Below are positions 8,613 to 15,182 of a DNA stretch of 17,384 nt, piece after piece. This DNA is from Actinomycetota bacterium. GTDB taxonomy: Bacteria; Actinomycetota; CADDZG01; WHSQ01. The first letter of the stretch is position 1; each line of letters opens with the position of its first letter. A program made the position numbers and the translations under genes. The notes under the pieces were generated by a model. The model made no database searches, was not told where the DNA came from, and saw nothing but the letters and a program-made list of their open reading frames with translations. Where the stretch lies: NCBI GenBank assembly GCA_019348445.1, contig JAHWJK010000019.1, forward strand, positions 1 through 17,384, read 5' to 3'.

Positions 8613-9754
8613 GCGCCGATGTCTTCCCAGTAGATGCCGAGCTTGAGACGGAGCGGCTCCGAGACGGCAATCACGATGCCCATCACCGCGATGGTCGCGA
8701 CGACGAGCATCAGTAGATCGGAGCGACGAACGCGGCCGCGATAGAGGCGGCCGACACCCTTGGCATCGACGAGGATCGAACCGACTCTCAATCTGACCAG
8801 GAACGTCGAGGCCATGCCCTTACGTCCTTTGTCGAGGAACTCGATCAGGTTCGAGTGTGTTCCGACGGCCACGATCAGCTCGGCCCCCCGCTCGTACGCG
8901 AGCAACATCGCGATGTCCTCCGACGTCCCGGTCGCCTCGTACAGCACCGACGGAAGCCCGAGCGCCTCGATGCGCTCGTGGCCGGGCGCGACGCCGCCTT
9001 CGTACGCATGCACGACCAGCTCGGCACCAGATAGGAGAGCTTCCGTCGTGACGGAATCCATGTCACCGATGATCATGTCCGGCTTCAGCCCGACCTCGAG
9101 CAACGCGTCGGCACCTCCGTCGACGCCGATCAACAGCGGCTTGACCTCGCGGATGTATGCGCCGAGTGCGGCGAGATCCTCTTTGTAGTCGTAACCCCTG
9201 ACCACGATGAGGACGTGACGACCGTGGAAGTCGGTCTTCACCTCCGGTAAACGAGCCGCCTCGAGGAGCACGTCGCGCTCGTCTTTGATGTAGCCGATGG
9301 TGTTCTCCGCGAAGCGTTCGAGCTCACCTGAGATCGCTTGCTTCGCGCCGTCCATCGTCTTCTCGACGTCTTCGAGAGTCAGCACCTTGCCGTGGGCGAC
9401 CTCCGTCCCGTCGGGTCGCAGGACCGAACCATCGCGGATCACCAGACGAGCGCCTTCGGACAGCTTCATCACGTCCGGCCCGGCACCGTCGATAACGTGA
9501 ACCCCGGCCGAACACAACACGAGCGGTCCGAGATTCGGGTATCTCCCGGTTGACGACGCAGACGCATTGATGACGGCAGCGGCTTGCTTCTGCACGAGGC
9601 CTTCTGCGGCAACGCGATCGATGTCGGCATGATCGATCACCGCTATCTCACCGGGAGACAGCCGCACGAGCAGGTCCTTCGTCCTCTTGTCGACGCGCGC
9701 TTTCCCCGTGATCGATCCTTCGACAGGAGGTGGACGGCGCCGGAGTCTCCTCAT
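8579..9754 (-). CDS. steA: SteA-like cytokinetic ring protein (thiamin pyrophosphokinase-like fold)
   Basis: SteA was described in Corynebacterium as a division-ring protein that works with SteB in envelope integrity. This 391-aa protein has the family layout: an N-terminal domain with GSITGKARVDKRTKDLLVRL (13-32) and VINASASSTGRYPNLGP, a middle thiamin-pyrophosphokinase-like domain with IGVDGGADALLEVGLKPDMIIGD followed by MDSV (209-234), then GTHSNLIEFLDKGRKGMAS (298-316), and one C-terminal membrane segment (about 346-364). The pyrophosphokinase-type GDMDS acidic motif is intact, yet the family is not known to act in thiamin metabolism. The ATG at 9752-9754 overlaps the recN stop as ATGA. 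The steB-like gene follows immediately, so the pair is probably co-translated. Confidence 0.92.
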   Translation of the reverse strand: MRRLRRRPPPVEGSITGKARVDKRTKDLLVRLSPGEIAVIDHADIDRVAAEGLVQKQAAAVINASASSTGRYPNLGPLVLCSAGVHVIDGAGPDVMKLSEGARLVIRDGSVLRPDGTEVAHGKVLTLEDVEKTMDGAKQAISGELERFAENTIGYIKDERDVLLEAARLPEVKTDFHGRHVLIVVRGYDYKEDLAALGAYIREVKPLLIGVDGGADALLEVGLKPDMIIGDMDSVTTEALLSGAELVVHAYEGGVAPGHERIEALGLPSVLYEATGTSEDIAMLLAYERGAELIVAVGTHSNLIEFLDKGRKGMASTFLVRLRVGSILVDAKGVGRLYRGRVRRSDLLMLVVATIAVMGIVIAVSEPLRLKLGIYWEDIGAWWFSVRRAIF

Positions 9755-11427
9755 CGTCCGGCTCCGGACGCGGCGAGGTCGAGCAGTTCCTGAGCGTGCT
9801 CGCGCGCTCGTTCGCTTTCGGGCAACCCGGCAAGCATGCGCGACAGCTCTTCGACGCGTTGTGAACCTTCCACCCTCTGGACCGTCACGTCGCGCCTCGC
9901 CCCGTCATGGCGCTGCACGCGGTAATGCGAATCGGCAAACGCAGCGACCTGCGGCAAGTGCGTCACGACAACGACTTGCGCGCCATCCCGACCGAGACGC
10001 GCGAGGGCGGCCCCGACCGCACGTGCGGCCGCTCCGCCCACACCCGCGTCGACCTCGTCGAAGATCATCGTGGGGGCCGCGCCACCCCGCGCCAATAAGT
10101 GGAGAGCCAGCGCTATACGCGACAGCTCGCCGCCGGACGCGATCTTCACCAGCGGCCGTGGTTTCTCACCGGGCCCGGTTGCGACCTCGAAAGCGACCGC
10201 GTCGATCCCGCCCTCGTAGAGATCCGCGTCCTCGATCGTCACGACGAAACGCGCTGCCGGCATCGCCAGGTCGTTCAACAATGCTTCGACCTCACGCTCG
10301 AACGTCGCGGCCGCATCTTTCCTGATCGTCGACAGGGTCGTCGCCTTCGCCACCGCGTCCGCGCGGAGCCGATCTGCGGCAACAGACAGCTCCTCGATGC
10401 TGTTGGTCTTCGCCGCGAGCTCTTCCGCGCGCGCTTTCGAGCGATCCAGGTACTCCACGATCTGGTGCTCGTCGTCGCCGTACTTCCGCCGGAGGCGAGC
10501 GAGCTCGCCGAGCCGGTCGCGGACGGCCTCGAGCGACGCGGGATCCGGTTCTTCGATACGAGCCGCCAGCTCCGCGGCGATGTCCCGCATCTCTTCCGAG
10601 AGTGCAGCCACCCGCTCCACGAATCGCGCCATCGAAGGATCCTTGGCGGTGACCCGTTCCAGCTCCCGAAGCACAACCGCAACGCGGTCATCCGCGCCTC
10701 CGTCACCACCGAGCTCCTCGACCGCGCTAAGTACGGCGCCACCGATGTCCTCGGCGTTCTCCAGACGCGTCGCCTCGGCCGACAGTTCTGCTATCTCGCC
10801 GACGCGGATCGACGCAGCTTCGATCTCCTCGATCTCGAAGCGGAGGACATCGAGCTCGCGCGCTCGCTCTCTCTCGCTCGCGCGCAATCCCTCCAGATCG
10901 CGCTCGACTCGCCCGAGCTCCCTTACCTCCGCAGCCACCGCCGCGGCCAACTCGACCGCTTCGGCCCCCGCGAACGCGTCGAGCGTGGCGCGCTGCGCCC
11001 TCGGCGATGCGAGGTGATGGTGCTCGTGTTGACCGGCGATCTCGACGAGCGTCGGGCCGATCTCCGCGAGAACCGAAAGCGGGACCAACCTGCCGTTGAC
11101 GCGGGCGCGGCTCCCGCTCGGTGAGATCGTCCTGGTGACGACTAGCTCTACCTGATCCCCGCCGTCGTCGAGGAGGTCGCGTGCCTCCAGCAACGCGATA
11201 GCCGGATGATCGACGCCCACGACGAAACGCCCCTCGACGCGTGCCTCGGTCGCACCGTCGCGGATGATGCCGCGGTCGGCCCTCCCGCCGGTCAGCAGCG
11301 TGACGGCGGTGACCAGCAACGTCTTGCCCGCGCCGGTCTCACCCGTCAGTGCGCTGGAACCTGCCTGAAGAACGATCTCGGCGCCGGCGATGGGGCCGAG
11401 GTTCTCGACCACGAGCTCGCTGAGCAT
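9751..11427 (-). CDS. recN: DNA repair protein RecN
   Basis: RecN is an SMC-like ATPase that holds DNA ends and sister chromatids together during recombinational double-strand-break repair. The 558-aa protein is complete. It has the Walker A motif GETGAGKT (29-36), a long central helical part rich in Arg/Glu/Ala expected to form an antiparallel coiled coil, the ABC signature ASGGELSR (430-437), Walker B MIFDEVDAGVGG with Asp457-Glu458, and the H-loop VVVVTHLPQVAAFAD with His490. The ATG at 11425-11427 gives the usual M-L-x-E-L-x-V-x-N-L opening. Unlike its neighbours it is separated from the upstream gene by 42 nt and has no good Shine-Dalgarno; a TAGGGT hexamer 9 nt upstream suggests a second promoter. 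I see no LexA box of the CGAAC-N4-GTTCG type, so damage induction is not evident. Confidence 0.97.
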   Translation of the reverse strand: MLSELVVENLGPIAGAEIVLQAGSSALTGETGAGKTLLVTAVTLLTGGRADRGIIRDGATEARVEGRFVVGVDHPAIALLEARDLLDDGGDQVELVVTRTISPSGSRARVNGRLVPLSVLAEIGPTLVEIAGQHEHHHLASPRAQRATLDAFAGAEAVELAAAVAAEVRELGRVERDLEGLRASERERARELDVLRFEIEEIEAASIRVGEIAELSAEATRLENAEDIGGAVLSAVEELGGDGGADDRVAVVLRELERVTAKDPSMARFVERVAALSEEMRDIAAELAARIEEPDPASLEAVRDRLGELARLRRKYGDDEHQIVEYLDRSKARAEELAAKTNSIEELSVAADRLRADAVAKATTLSTIRKDAAATFEREVEALLNDLAMPAARFVVTIEDADLYEGGIDAVAFEVATGPGEKPRPLVKIASGGELSRIALALHLLARGGAAPTMIFDEVDAGVGGAAARAVGAALARLGRDGAQVVVVTHLPQVAAFADSHYRVQRHDGARRDVTVQRVEGSQRVEELSRMLAGLPESERAREHAQELLDLAASGAGR

Positions 11428-11436
11428 TTGGCCACA

Positions 11437-11442
11437 ACCCTA
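11437..11442 (-). promoter_or_regulatory. putative internal -10 box before recN
   Basis: TAGGGT ends 9 nt before the recN ATG, inside the only real gap in the tlyA-to-MraY-like gene run. It lies in a short interrupted palindrome, ACCC-taaag-GGGT (11437-11449). A transcript from here would have almost no leader. The spacing is at the upper edge for leaderless starts. Confidence 0.35.
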
Positions 11443-11469
11443 AAGGGGTCGTCGGATGCGAACCGGGAA

Positions 11470-12276
11470 CTAGCTTGGGAGGTCGAGCTTCGAGCGCAGA
11501 CGTTCGAGGAAGCCCGGGCCGGCCATGCGCACGAGGCGAAGCGGACGATCGTGTCGCCGCACGGTGACGGAATCGCCGGTCCCGAGGTTCCGCCCCAACC
11601 GGCCATCGAGCACGACCGACGCCTCCTGCGGGTGTTCGTGTCCCAGGCCGCCGACGGAGATGTCGACGACGTCTCTCGGCGACAGGACGACGGGTCTCGA
11701 GAAGATCATGTGCGGGCTGACCGGGACGACGAGGATGCACTCGGCTCGAGGCGAAACGATGGGACCGCCCGCACTCAACGCGTACGCCGTCGAACCAGTC
11801 GGCGTTGCCACGATGACCCCGTCGGCGTTGAAGGTGGCAAGGCGTTCGCCGCTGACGCTCACGTCGAGCCGAACGAGCCGGTGCCGGGACGAGCGCTCGA
11901 CCAGCACCTCGTTCAAGCCGACGAAGCGATCGGTGCCGTCGACGGAGCGAGCCTCGCAGCCGAGCATCATCCGGTCTTCGATCTCGAAGTCCCCGGCGAA
12001 GATCCTGTCCAGTGCGGCTGGTGCCGCGGCCGCATCCACTTCCGTCAGGTATCCGAGCGTCCCGAGGTTCACGGCTAGGAGAGGTGCATCGGCCTCGTGT
12101 GCGACACGCGCGGCGCGGAGAACGGTTCCATCGCCGCCGAGTGAGATGACGAGATCGGGACCGGATTCGACGACGGCGACGCCGCGCTCGCCCATCGACG
12201 CGAGCAACTGCTTCTCGAGATCGAGTGCTTGCCGCTTGCCTTCGTGAACGACCAACGACACGTTCGAGACCTTCAT
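11470..12276 (-). CDS. nadK: NAD kinase
   Basis: NAD kinase phosphorylates NAD to NADP with ATP or polyphosphate and is the only source of new NADP. The 268-aa protein contains the catalytic GGDGT motif (47-51, Asp49), the NE pair of LNEVLVER (122-123) and the second conserved block DGVIVATPTGSTAYALSAGG (152-171). It is a little shorter than mycobacterial PpnK because the N-terminus before the first strand is short. The ATG at 12274-12276 overlaps the tlyA stop as ATGA, and the stop is TAG at 11470-11472. The tlyA-nadK-recN order is widely conserved in bacteria. Confidence 0.96.
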   Translation of the reverse strand: MKVSNVSLVVHEGKRQALDLEKQLLASMGERGVAVVESGPDLVISLGGDGTVLRAARVAHEADAPLLAVNLGTLGYLTEVDAAAAPAALDRIFAGDFEIEDRMMLGCEARSVDGTDRFVGLNEVLVERSSRHRLVRLDVSVSGERLATFNADGVIVATPTGSTAYALSAGGPIVSPRAECILVVPVSPHMIFSRPVVLSPRDVVDISVGGLGHEHPQEASVVLDGRLGRNLGTGDSVTVRRHDRPLRLVRMAGPGFLERLRSKLDLPS

Positions 12277-13058
12277 GGCGCGACCTCTGCGACGGCACGA
12301 TCTACCGCGCCGGCATCCGGCCGTGCATCAGCCTTTAGGTGCACGAAGAACTCGCGGTTCCCTGCGGGCCCCGGGACGTCGGAGGCCACGACGTCGATCA
12401 GACCTAACCCCAGAGCCTCGGCGGCATCCACCACCCGGCGGATCGCGCTCCGCCACGATCCGGGGTCGCGTACGACTCCACCTTTCCCGACCTGTTCCTT
12501 TCCGACCTCGAACTGCGGCTTGACCATCAAGATGTGATCCGCGCCGGGGGCCGCGACGCGCACCAGCGCCGGGAGCACGAGCGTCAGTGAGATGAACGAC
12601 AGATCGGCAACGACTCCTTCGGGCTCCCACGGAAGGTCGTCTGGTTGGAGCTCGCGGACGTTCTTCCGTTCGATCACGACGACGCGCGGGTCGTTGCGCA
12701 ACCGCCAATCGAGCTGCCCATATCCGACGTCCACCGCGCACACGGCTCGCGCGCCTCCCTGCAGCAGTCGATCCGAGAACCCGCCCGAAGATGCACCGGC
12801 GTCTAGCCACGCCTTTCCCTCGACGCTCACGTCCAGACGCGCGAGTGCTCCGTCGAGCTTGTTCCCACCACGAGAGACGAAACGCGGGCCGTCGGTGACG
12901 AGTGCGATGGGATCATCGGCGGACACGAGCGTCGATGCGCGGGTAGCGGGCATCCCCTTGACCGTCACCCTGCCCTCGTCGATCAGACGCTGCGCCTCGG
13001 TGCGGGAGCCCGATAGTCGGCGCCGAACGAGCTCAGTGTCGAGACGGGTCGTTCTCAA
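12273..13058 (-). CDS. tlyA: TlyA family rRNA (cytidine-2'-O)-methyltransferase
   Basis: TlyA methylates ribosomal RNA cytidines at the 2'-O position (16S C1409 and 23S C1920 in mycobacteria), which affects capreomycin sensitivity. The 261-aa protein has an N-terminal S4 RNA-binding domain (about 5-60), the linker ending SRGGNKL, and an FtsJ-like methyltransferase domain with the AdoMet loop LDAGASSGGFSD (85-96). The catalytic set described for the family is present: Lys67, Asp152 in ADLSFISL, Lys180 in MVKPQFE and Glu236 in NREFFVH, each offset by two from the M. tuberculosis numbering I recall. The start is TTG at 13056-13058, giving M-R-T-T-R-L-D-T-E-L, which fits the family N-terminus; it overlaps the upstream small gene by 26 nt, so translation is probably coupled. 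Confidence 0.95.
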   Translation of the reverse strand: MRTTRLDTELVRRRLSGSRTEAQRLIDEGRVTVKGMPATRASTLVSADDPIALVTDGPRFVSRGGNKLDGALARLDVSVEGKAWLDAGASSGGFSDRLLQGGARAVCAVDVGYGQLDWRLRNDPRVVVIERKNVRELQPDDLPWEPEGVVADLSFISLTLVLPALVRVAAPGADHILMVKPQFEVGKEQVGKGGVVRDPGSWRSAIRRVVDAAEALGLGLIDVVASDVPGPAGNREFFVHLKADARPDAGAVDRAVAEVAP

Positions 13059-13206
13059 GGCTCGAGTCCAGCTCTGCCTCGAGATCGCGGCGCAGCGTCT
13101 CGAGAGTGTCCAGACGTACTTCGTCGTCGGAAGCCTGGGCTCGATCCAACTGGTCGCGGACGCGTTCGAGCAACGCGTCGTCGCCGGCGTTCTCAGAACG
13201 TTCCAT
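13033..13206 (-). CDS. small acidic protein upstream of tlyA (Rv1693-like)
   Basis: A 57-aa acidic, helical protein begins with ATG at 13204-13206 and reads MERSENAGDDALLERVRDQL at its start; the rest is rich in Asp, Glu, Leu and Arg and is probably one long helix or coiled coil. No function is known to me. Actinobacteria such as M. tuberculosis carry a conserved small protein of the same size in the same place, between the HAD phosphatase and tlyA. It starts 7 nt after the phasin-like stop and overlaps tlyA by 26 nt, so it is embedded in the operon. No clear Shine-Dalgarno is present, which suggests coupling to the upstream gene. The open frame extends to 13479, but that part lies antiphase over the phasin-like gene and is rejected. 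Confidence 0.72.
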   Translation of the reverse strand: MERSENAGDDALLERVRDQLDRAQASDDEVRLDTLETLRRDLEAELDSSLENDPSRH

Positions 13207-13213
13207 GTCTCGA

Positions 13214-13582
13214 TTATGACGTGGAGGACCGGCGCGAAGTCGTCTTCTTTGCGGTTGATTTCTTCGACGTCGAGCGCTTCGTGGTCGTCTTCTTCCGCTC
13301 GGCCTCGAGGCGAGCGACTCGACGCTCCAACCTCTCGACATCCCGTTTGCTGGCAAGTCCGAGATTCTGGACCTGGTTCTCGATCTCGACGCGGATGATG
13401 TTCGTGAGTTGCTTGCGGTTCTCACGGCTACGGTCGTACAGGTCCCGGGCAGCCGACGATGCTTGTTGCCGACGAACATCGCCCGCCTTCACCAGGTCCT
13501 TGATGATCTGTTCGGCCTGGTGCCGCGTGAGCTCCGCGACGCCCGAACCGAACAGCGCGAGTCTGCGGACCTCGTCGAGCAT
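13214..13582 (-). CDS. phasin-like coiled-coil protein with Lys/Ser/Thr-rich tail
   Basis: This 122-aa protein starts MLDEVRRLALFGSGVAELTR, continues with predicted amphipathic helices (QAEQIIKDLVKAGDVRRQQA, IIRVEIENQVQNLGLASKRDVERLERRVARLEAE), and ends in a basic low-complexity tail rich in Lys, Thr, Ser and Arg. The helical part resembles short phasin-family proteins (polyhydroxyalkanoate granule coats) and similar coiled-coil proteins; the tail resembles the Lys-rich ends of actinobacterial nucleoid proteins, so nucleic-acid binding is an alternative. I chose the ATG at 13580-13582 over an upstream in-frame start because AGGAGG (13587-13592) precedes it. It is the first gene of the long minus-strand run and is divergent from the rhomboid gene. 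Confidence 0.8.
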   Translation of the reverse strand: MLDEVRRLALFGSGVAELTRHQAEQIIKDLVKAGDVRRQQASSAARDLYDRSRENRKQLTNIIRVEIENQVQNLGLASKRDVERLERRVARLEAERKKTTTKRSTSKKSTAKKTTSRRSSTS

Positions 13583-13616
13583 CTCTCCTCCTCTTAGCGA
13601 AGACACGATGAGCGCG

Positions 13617-13622
13617 AACCTA
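13617..13622 (-). promoter_or_regulatory. weak -10 candidate for the tlyA-recN-steA operon
   Basis: On the minus strand TAGGTT (within AGTATAGGTT) lies 34 nt upstream of the phasin-like ATG, leaving room for a short leader with the AGGAGG site. It overlaps the plus-strand TATACT box at 13621-13626, so both genes may use one symmetric AT-rich core. No clear -35 is visible. Confidence 0.25.
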
Positions 13623-13626
13623 TACT
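13621..13626 (+). promoter_or_regulatory. -10 box of the rhomboid gene, leaderless type
   Basis: TATACT is a near-consensus -10 hexamer that ends 7 nt before the GTG start at 13634. Transcription would therefore start at the start codon. There is no Shine-Dalgarno sequence in between. Confidence 0.55.
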
Positions 13627-13633
13627 TCGCCCG

Positions 13634-14392
13634 GTGATCTCGTTGATCCCGATCTCCGACGCGAATCCGACGCGTCGTTTCCCGATCGTCACGATCGCCC
13701 TCATCGTCATGAACGTGATCGCCTTCTTCTTCCTCCAGCCCGGATTCGGCACCACGCCCGAAGCCACGAACTATTTCGCCGAGAACGTCGCGGTGCCGTG
13801 CCAGCTAAACGACGAGTGTCCGCTCCGTCCGGTGCAGTATTCGGAGAACGAGGAGCCGGTCCGCATTCCGGAACGGTCCCTCCCGTCGTTCATCGGGGCG
13901 ATCCTGTTCTCGACGTTCCTGCACGGTGGGTTCCTCCACATCGCGGGAAACATGCTGTTCCTGTGGGTCTTCGGAAACAATGTCGAGGACTTCTTGGGGA
14001 AGATAAAATTTGTCATCTTCTATCTCGCCGCCGGCATCGTCGCGGGCTTCGCTCACGTAGTGACGAACCTAGAGGGCATCCCTTCTTTACTGCCTGCAGT
14101 GGGCGCGTCCGGTGCGGTTGCCGGTGTCATGGGCGCGTACCTCGTGTTGTTCCCGCGCGCCCGCGTGAACACGTTGGTGCCGCTGTTCTTCATCTGGACC
14201 GTGATCCAGCTCAGCGCGTGGGTGGTTCTGGGGATGTGGTTCGTATTCCAGTTCTTCACGAGCCCGGATGCCGGAGTCGCGTGGATGGCGCACGTCGGCG
14301 GCTTCGTCTTCGGAGCGATCGCGGTGTTCGCGCTGGGCGGCCGTCCTCACCGCGAAGCGCGCGTCTTGTACGAAGGCATCCCGCGCTTCTAG
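13634..14392 (+). CDS. rhomboid family intramembrane serine protease
   Basis: Rhomboids cut membrane proteins within or next to their membrane segments. The 252-aa protein has a first membrane helix at about 17-34, a roughly 50-residue outer loop containing two Cys (56, 62), and then the six-helix core: HGGFLHIAGNMLFLWVFG (97-114) with the oxyanion-side Asn106, the nucleophile Ser159 in GASG, and the catalytic His220 in MAHVGGFVFG. All catalytic residues are therefore present. The GTG at 13634-13636 is preceded by a TATACT box and no ribosome site. It is divergent from the phasin-tlyA operon and convergent with the HAD gene, with a single base between the two stop codons. Substrate unknown. 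It breaks up the HAD-small protein-tlyA block found in mycobacteria. Confidence 0.95.
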   Translation: MISLIPISDANPTRRFPIVTIALIVMNVIAFFFLQPGFGTTPEATNYFAENVAVPCQLNDECPLRPVQYSENEEPVRIPERSLPSFIGAILFSTFLHGGFLHIAGNMLFLWVFGNNVEDFLGKIKFVIFYLAAGIVAGFAHVVTNLEGIPSLLPAVGASGAVAGVMGAYLVLFPRARVNTLVPLFFIWTVIQLSAWVVLGMWFVFQFFTSPDAGVAWMAHVGGFVFGAIAVFALGGRPHREARVLYEGIPRF

Positions 14393-14393
14393 A

Positions 14394-15182
14394 TCACAGT
14401 TCGGCCACCGACTGAAGAACGACGTCGGGCATCGGTTCGGCGCGCGACGGATCCTTCGTCACGCCAGACAGGACGAGGATCGTGGTCCATCCACGTGACA
14501 AGCCGCCGGCGAGGTCGGTGTCGGGGCGGTCGCCAACGACGGCGACGCGCTCGCAACCTTCGAGACGACGCGCGACCGCATCCATCATCGGTCGATGCGG
14601 CTTTCCCATGACTTCTGCCGTCGCGCCGGAGGCCACCGCGATCGAGGCCACGATCGCCCCCGTACCCGGCCATAGCCCTTCGGCCGCCGGATAGGCCGCA
14701 TCTTCATTCGTCGCGATGAGCCGCGCGCCGTGGTTCGTTATCGCAAGCGTCGCCCGCCTCATCTTGTCGAACGTGAAGTCGAGGTCCCAACCGACGACGA
14801 CCAGATCGGCTTCCGCACGTGGCTCGGGCACGATGTCTATCCCCGCCGCAGTGATCGCCTCGGTCACCCCATCGCCACCGATCACCACGGCCGAGCGACC
14901 CGAGCCGTCGGCAGCGAGGACTTCGCCGGTGACGACCGACGAGGTCACGACATCGTCGGGATCGACTTCGAGCCCCATCGCGGTGAGCTTGTCGACGTAT
15001 TGAGCGACCGTCGGCTTCGAGTTGTTGGTGCAATAGACGATGCGGACGCCGTCGTCGGCCAGCCGCGCGATCCTCTCGGCGGCCCCTTGTATCGGGGTGT
15101 CGCCGACGTAGAGAACCCCGTCGAGGTCGCAAACGAGGCCGTCTATCCTCGACGCGAGATGCCCACCCTCCGCCCTTTCCAC
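14394..15182 (-). CDS. HAD superfamily class IIA phosphatase (NagD-like)
   Basis: The 262-aa protein has all HAD motifs: CDLDGVLY (nucleophile Asp19, Asp21), TNNS (52-55), the lysine in MGKPHRPM (Lys194) and GDRPDTDLAGG (217-227). The cap between about 80 and 180 is of the IIA type, as in NagD and p-nitrophenylphosphatases, so it probably dephosphorylates a small metabolite; substrate unknown. Mycobacteria have a homologue just upstream of the small gene and tlyA. The start is uncertain: GTG at 15180-15182 is the only normal start codon before motif I, lacks a good ribosome site, and makes the gene overlap the divergent DUF1015 gene by 24 bp. Its stop is one base from the rhomboid stop. Confidence 0.92.
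   Translation of the reverse strand: MERAEGGHLASRIDGLVCDLDGVLYVGDTPIQGAAERIARLADDGVRIVYCTNNSKPTVAQYVDKLTAMGLEVDPDDVVTSSVVTGEVLAADGSGRSAVVIGGDGVTEAITAAGIDIVPEPRAEADLVVVGWDLDFTFDKMRRATLAITNHGARLIATNEDAAYPAAEGLWPGTGAIVASIAVASGATAEVMGKPHRPMMDAVARRLEGCERVAVVGDRPDTDLAGGLSRGWTTILVLSGVTKDPSRAEPMPDVVLQSVAEL
15144..15149 (+). promoter_or_regulatory. -10 box of the DUF1015 gene, inside the HAD gene
   Basis: TATCCT ends 9 nt before the ATG at 15159 and no ribosome site lies between, which points to a leaderless or nearly leaderless mRNA. The box lies within the first codons of the HAD gene on the other strand, so it can change only within that gene's coding limits. Confidence 0.45.

Noticed and set aside
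10830..10930. Simple-sequence CTCTCTCTCGCTCGC stretch
   Set aside because: It encodes the Arg/Glu/Ala-rich coiled coil of RecN (RASERERARELD) and needs no separate explanation.
11428..11469. LexA/SOS box upstream of recN
   Set aside because: GGTTCGC occurs once, but there is no second half-site at the spacing of the actinobacterial CGAAC-N4-GTTCG operator.
14385..14400. A shared bidirectional terminator between the rhomboid and HAD genes
   Set aside because: The stops are one base apart and I see no stem or U-run around them; any termination signal would have to lie inside coding sequence.
14730..15158. Upstream extension of the DUF1015 frame
   Set aside because: It is antisense to the HAD phosphatase core, and the DUF1015 family begins at MPTLRPF (15159).
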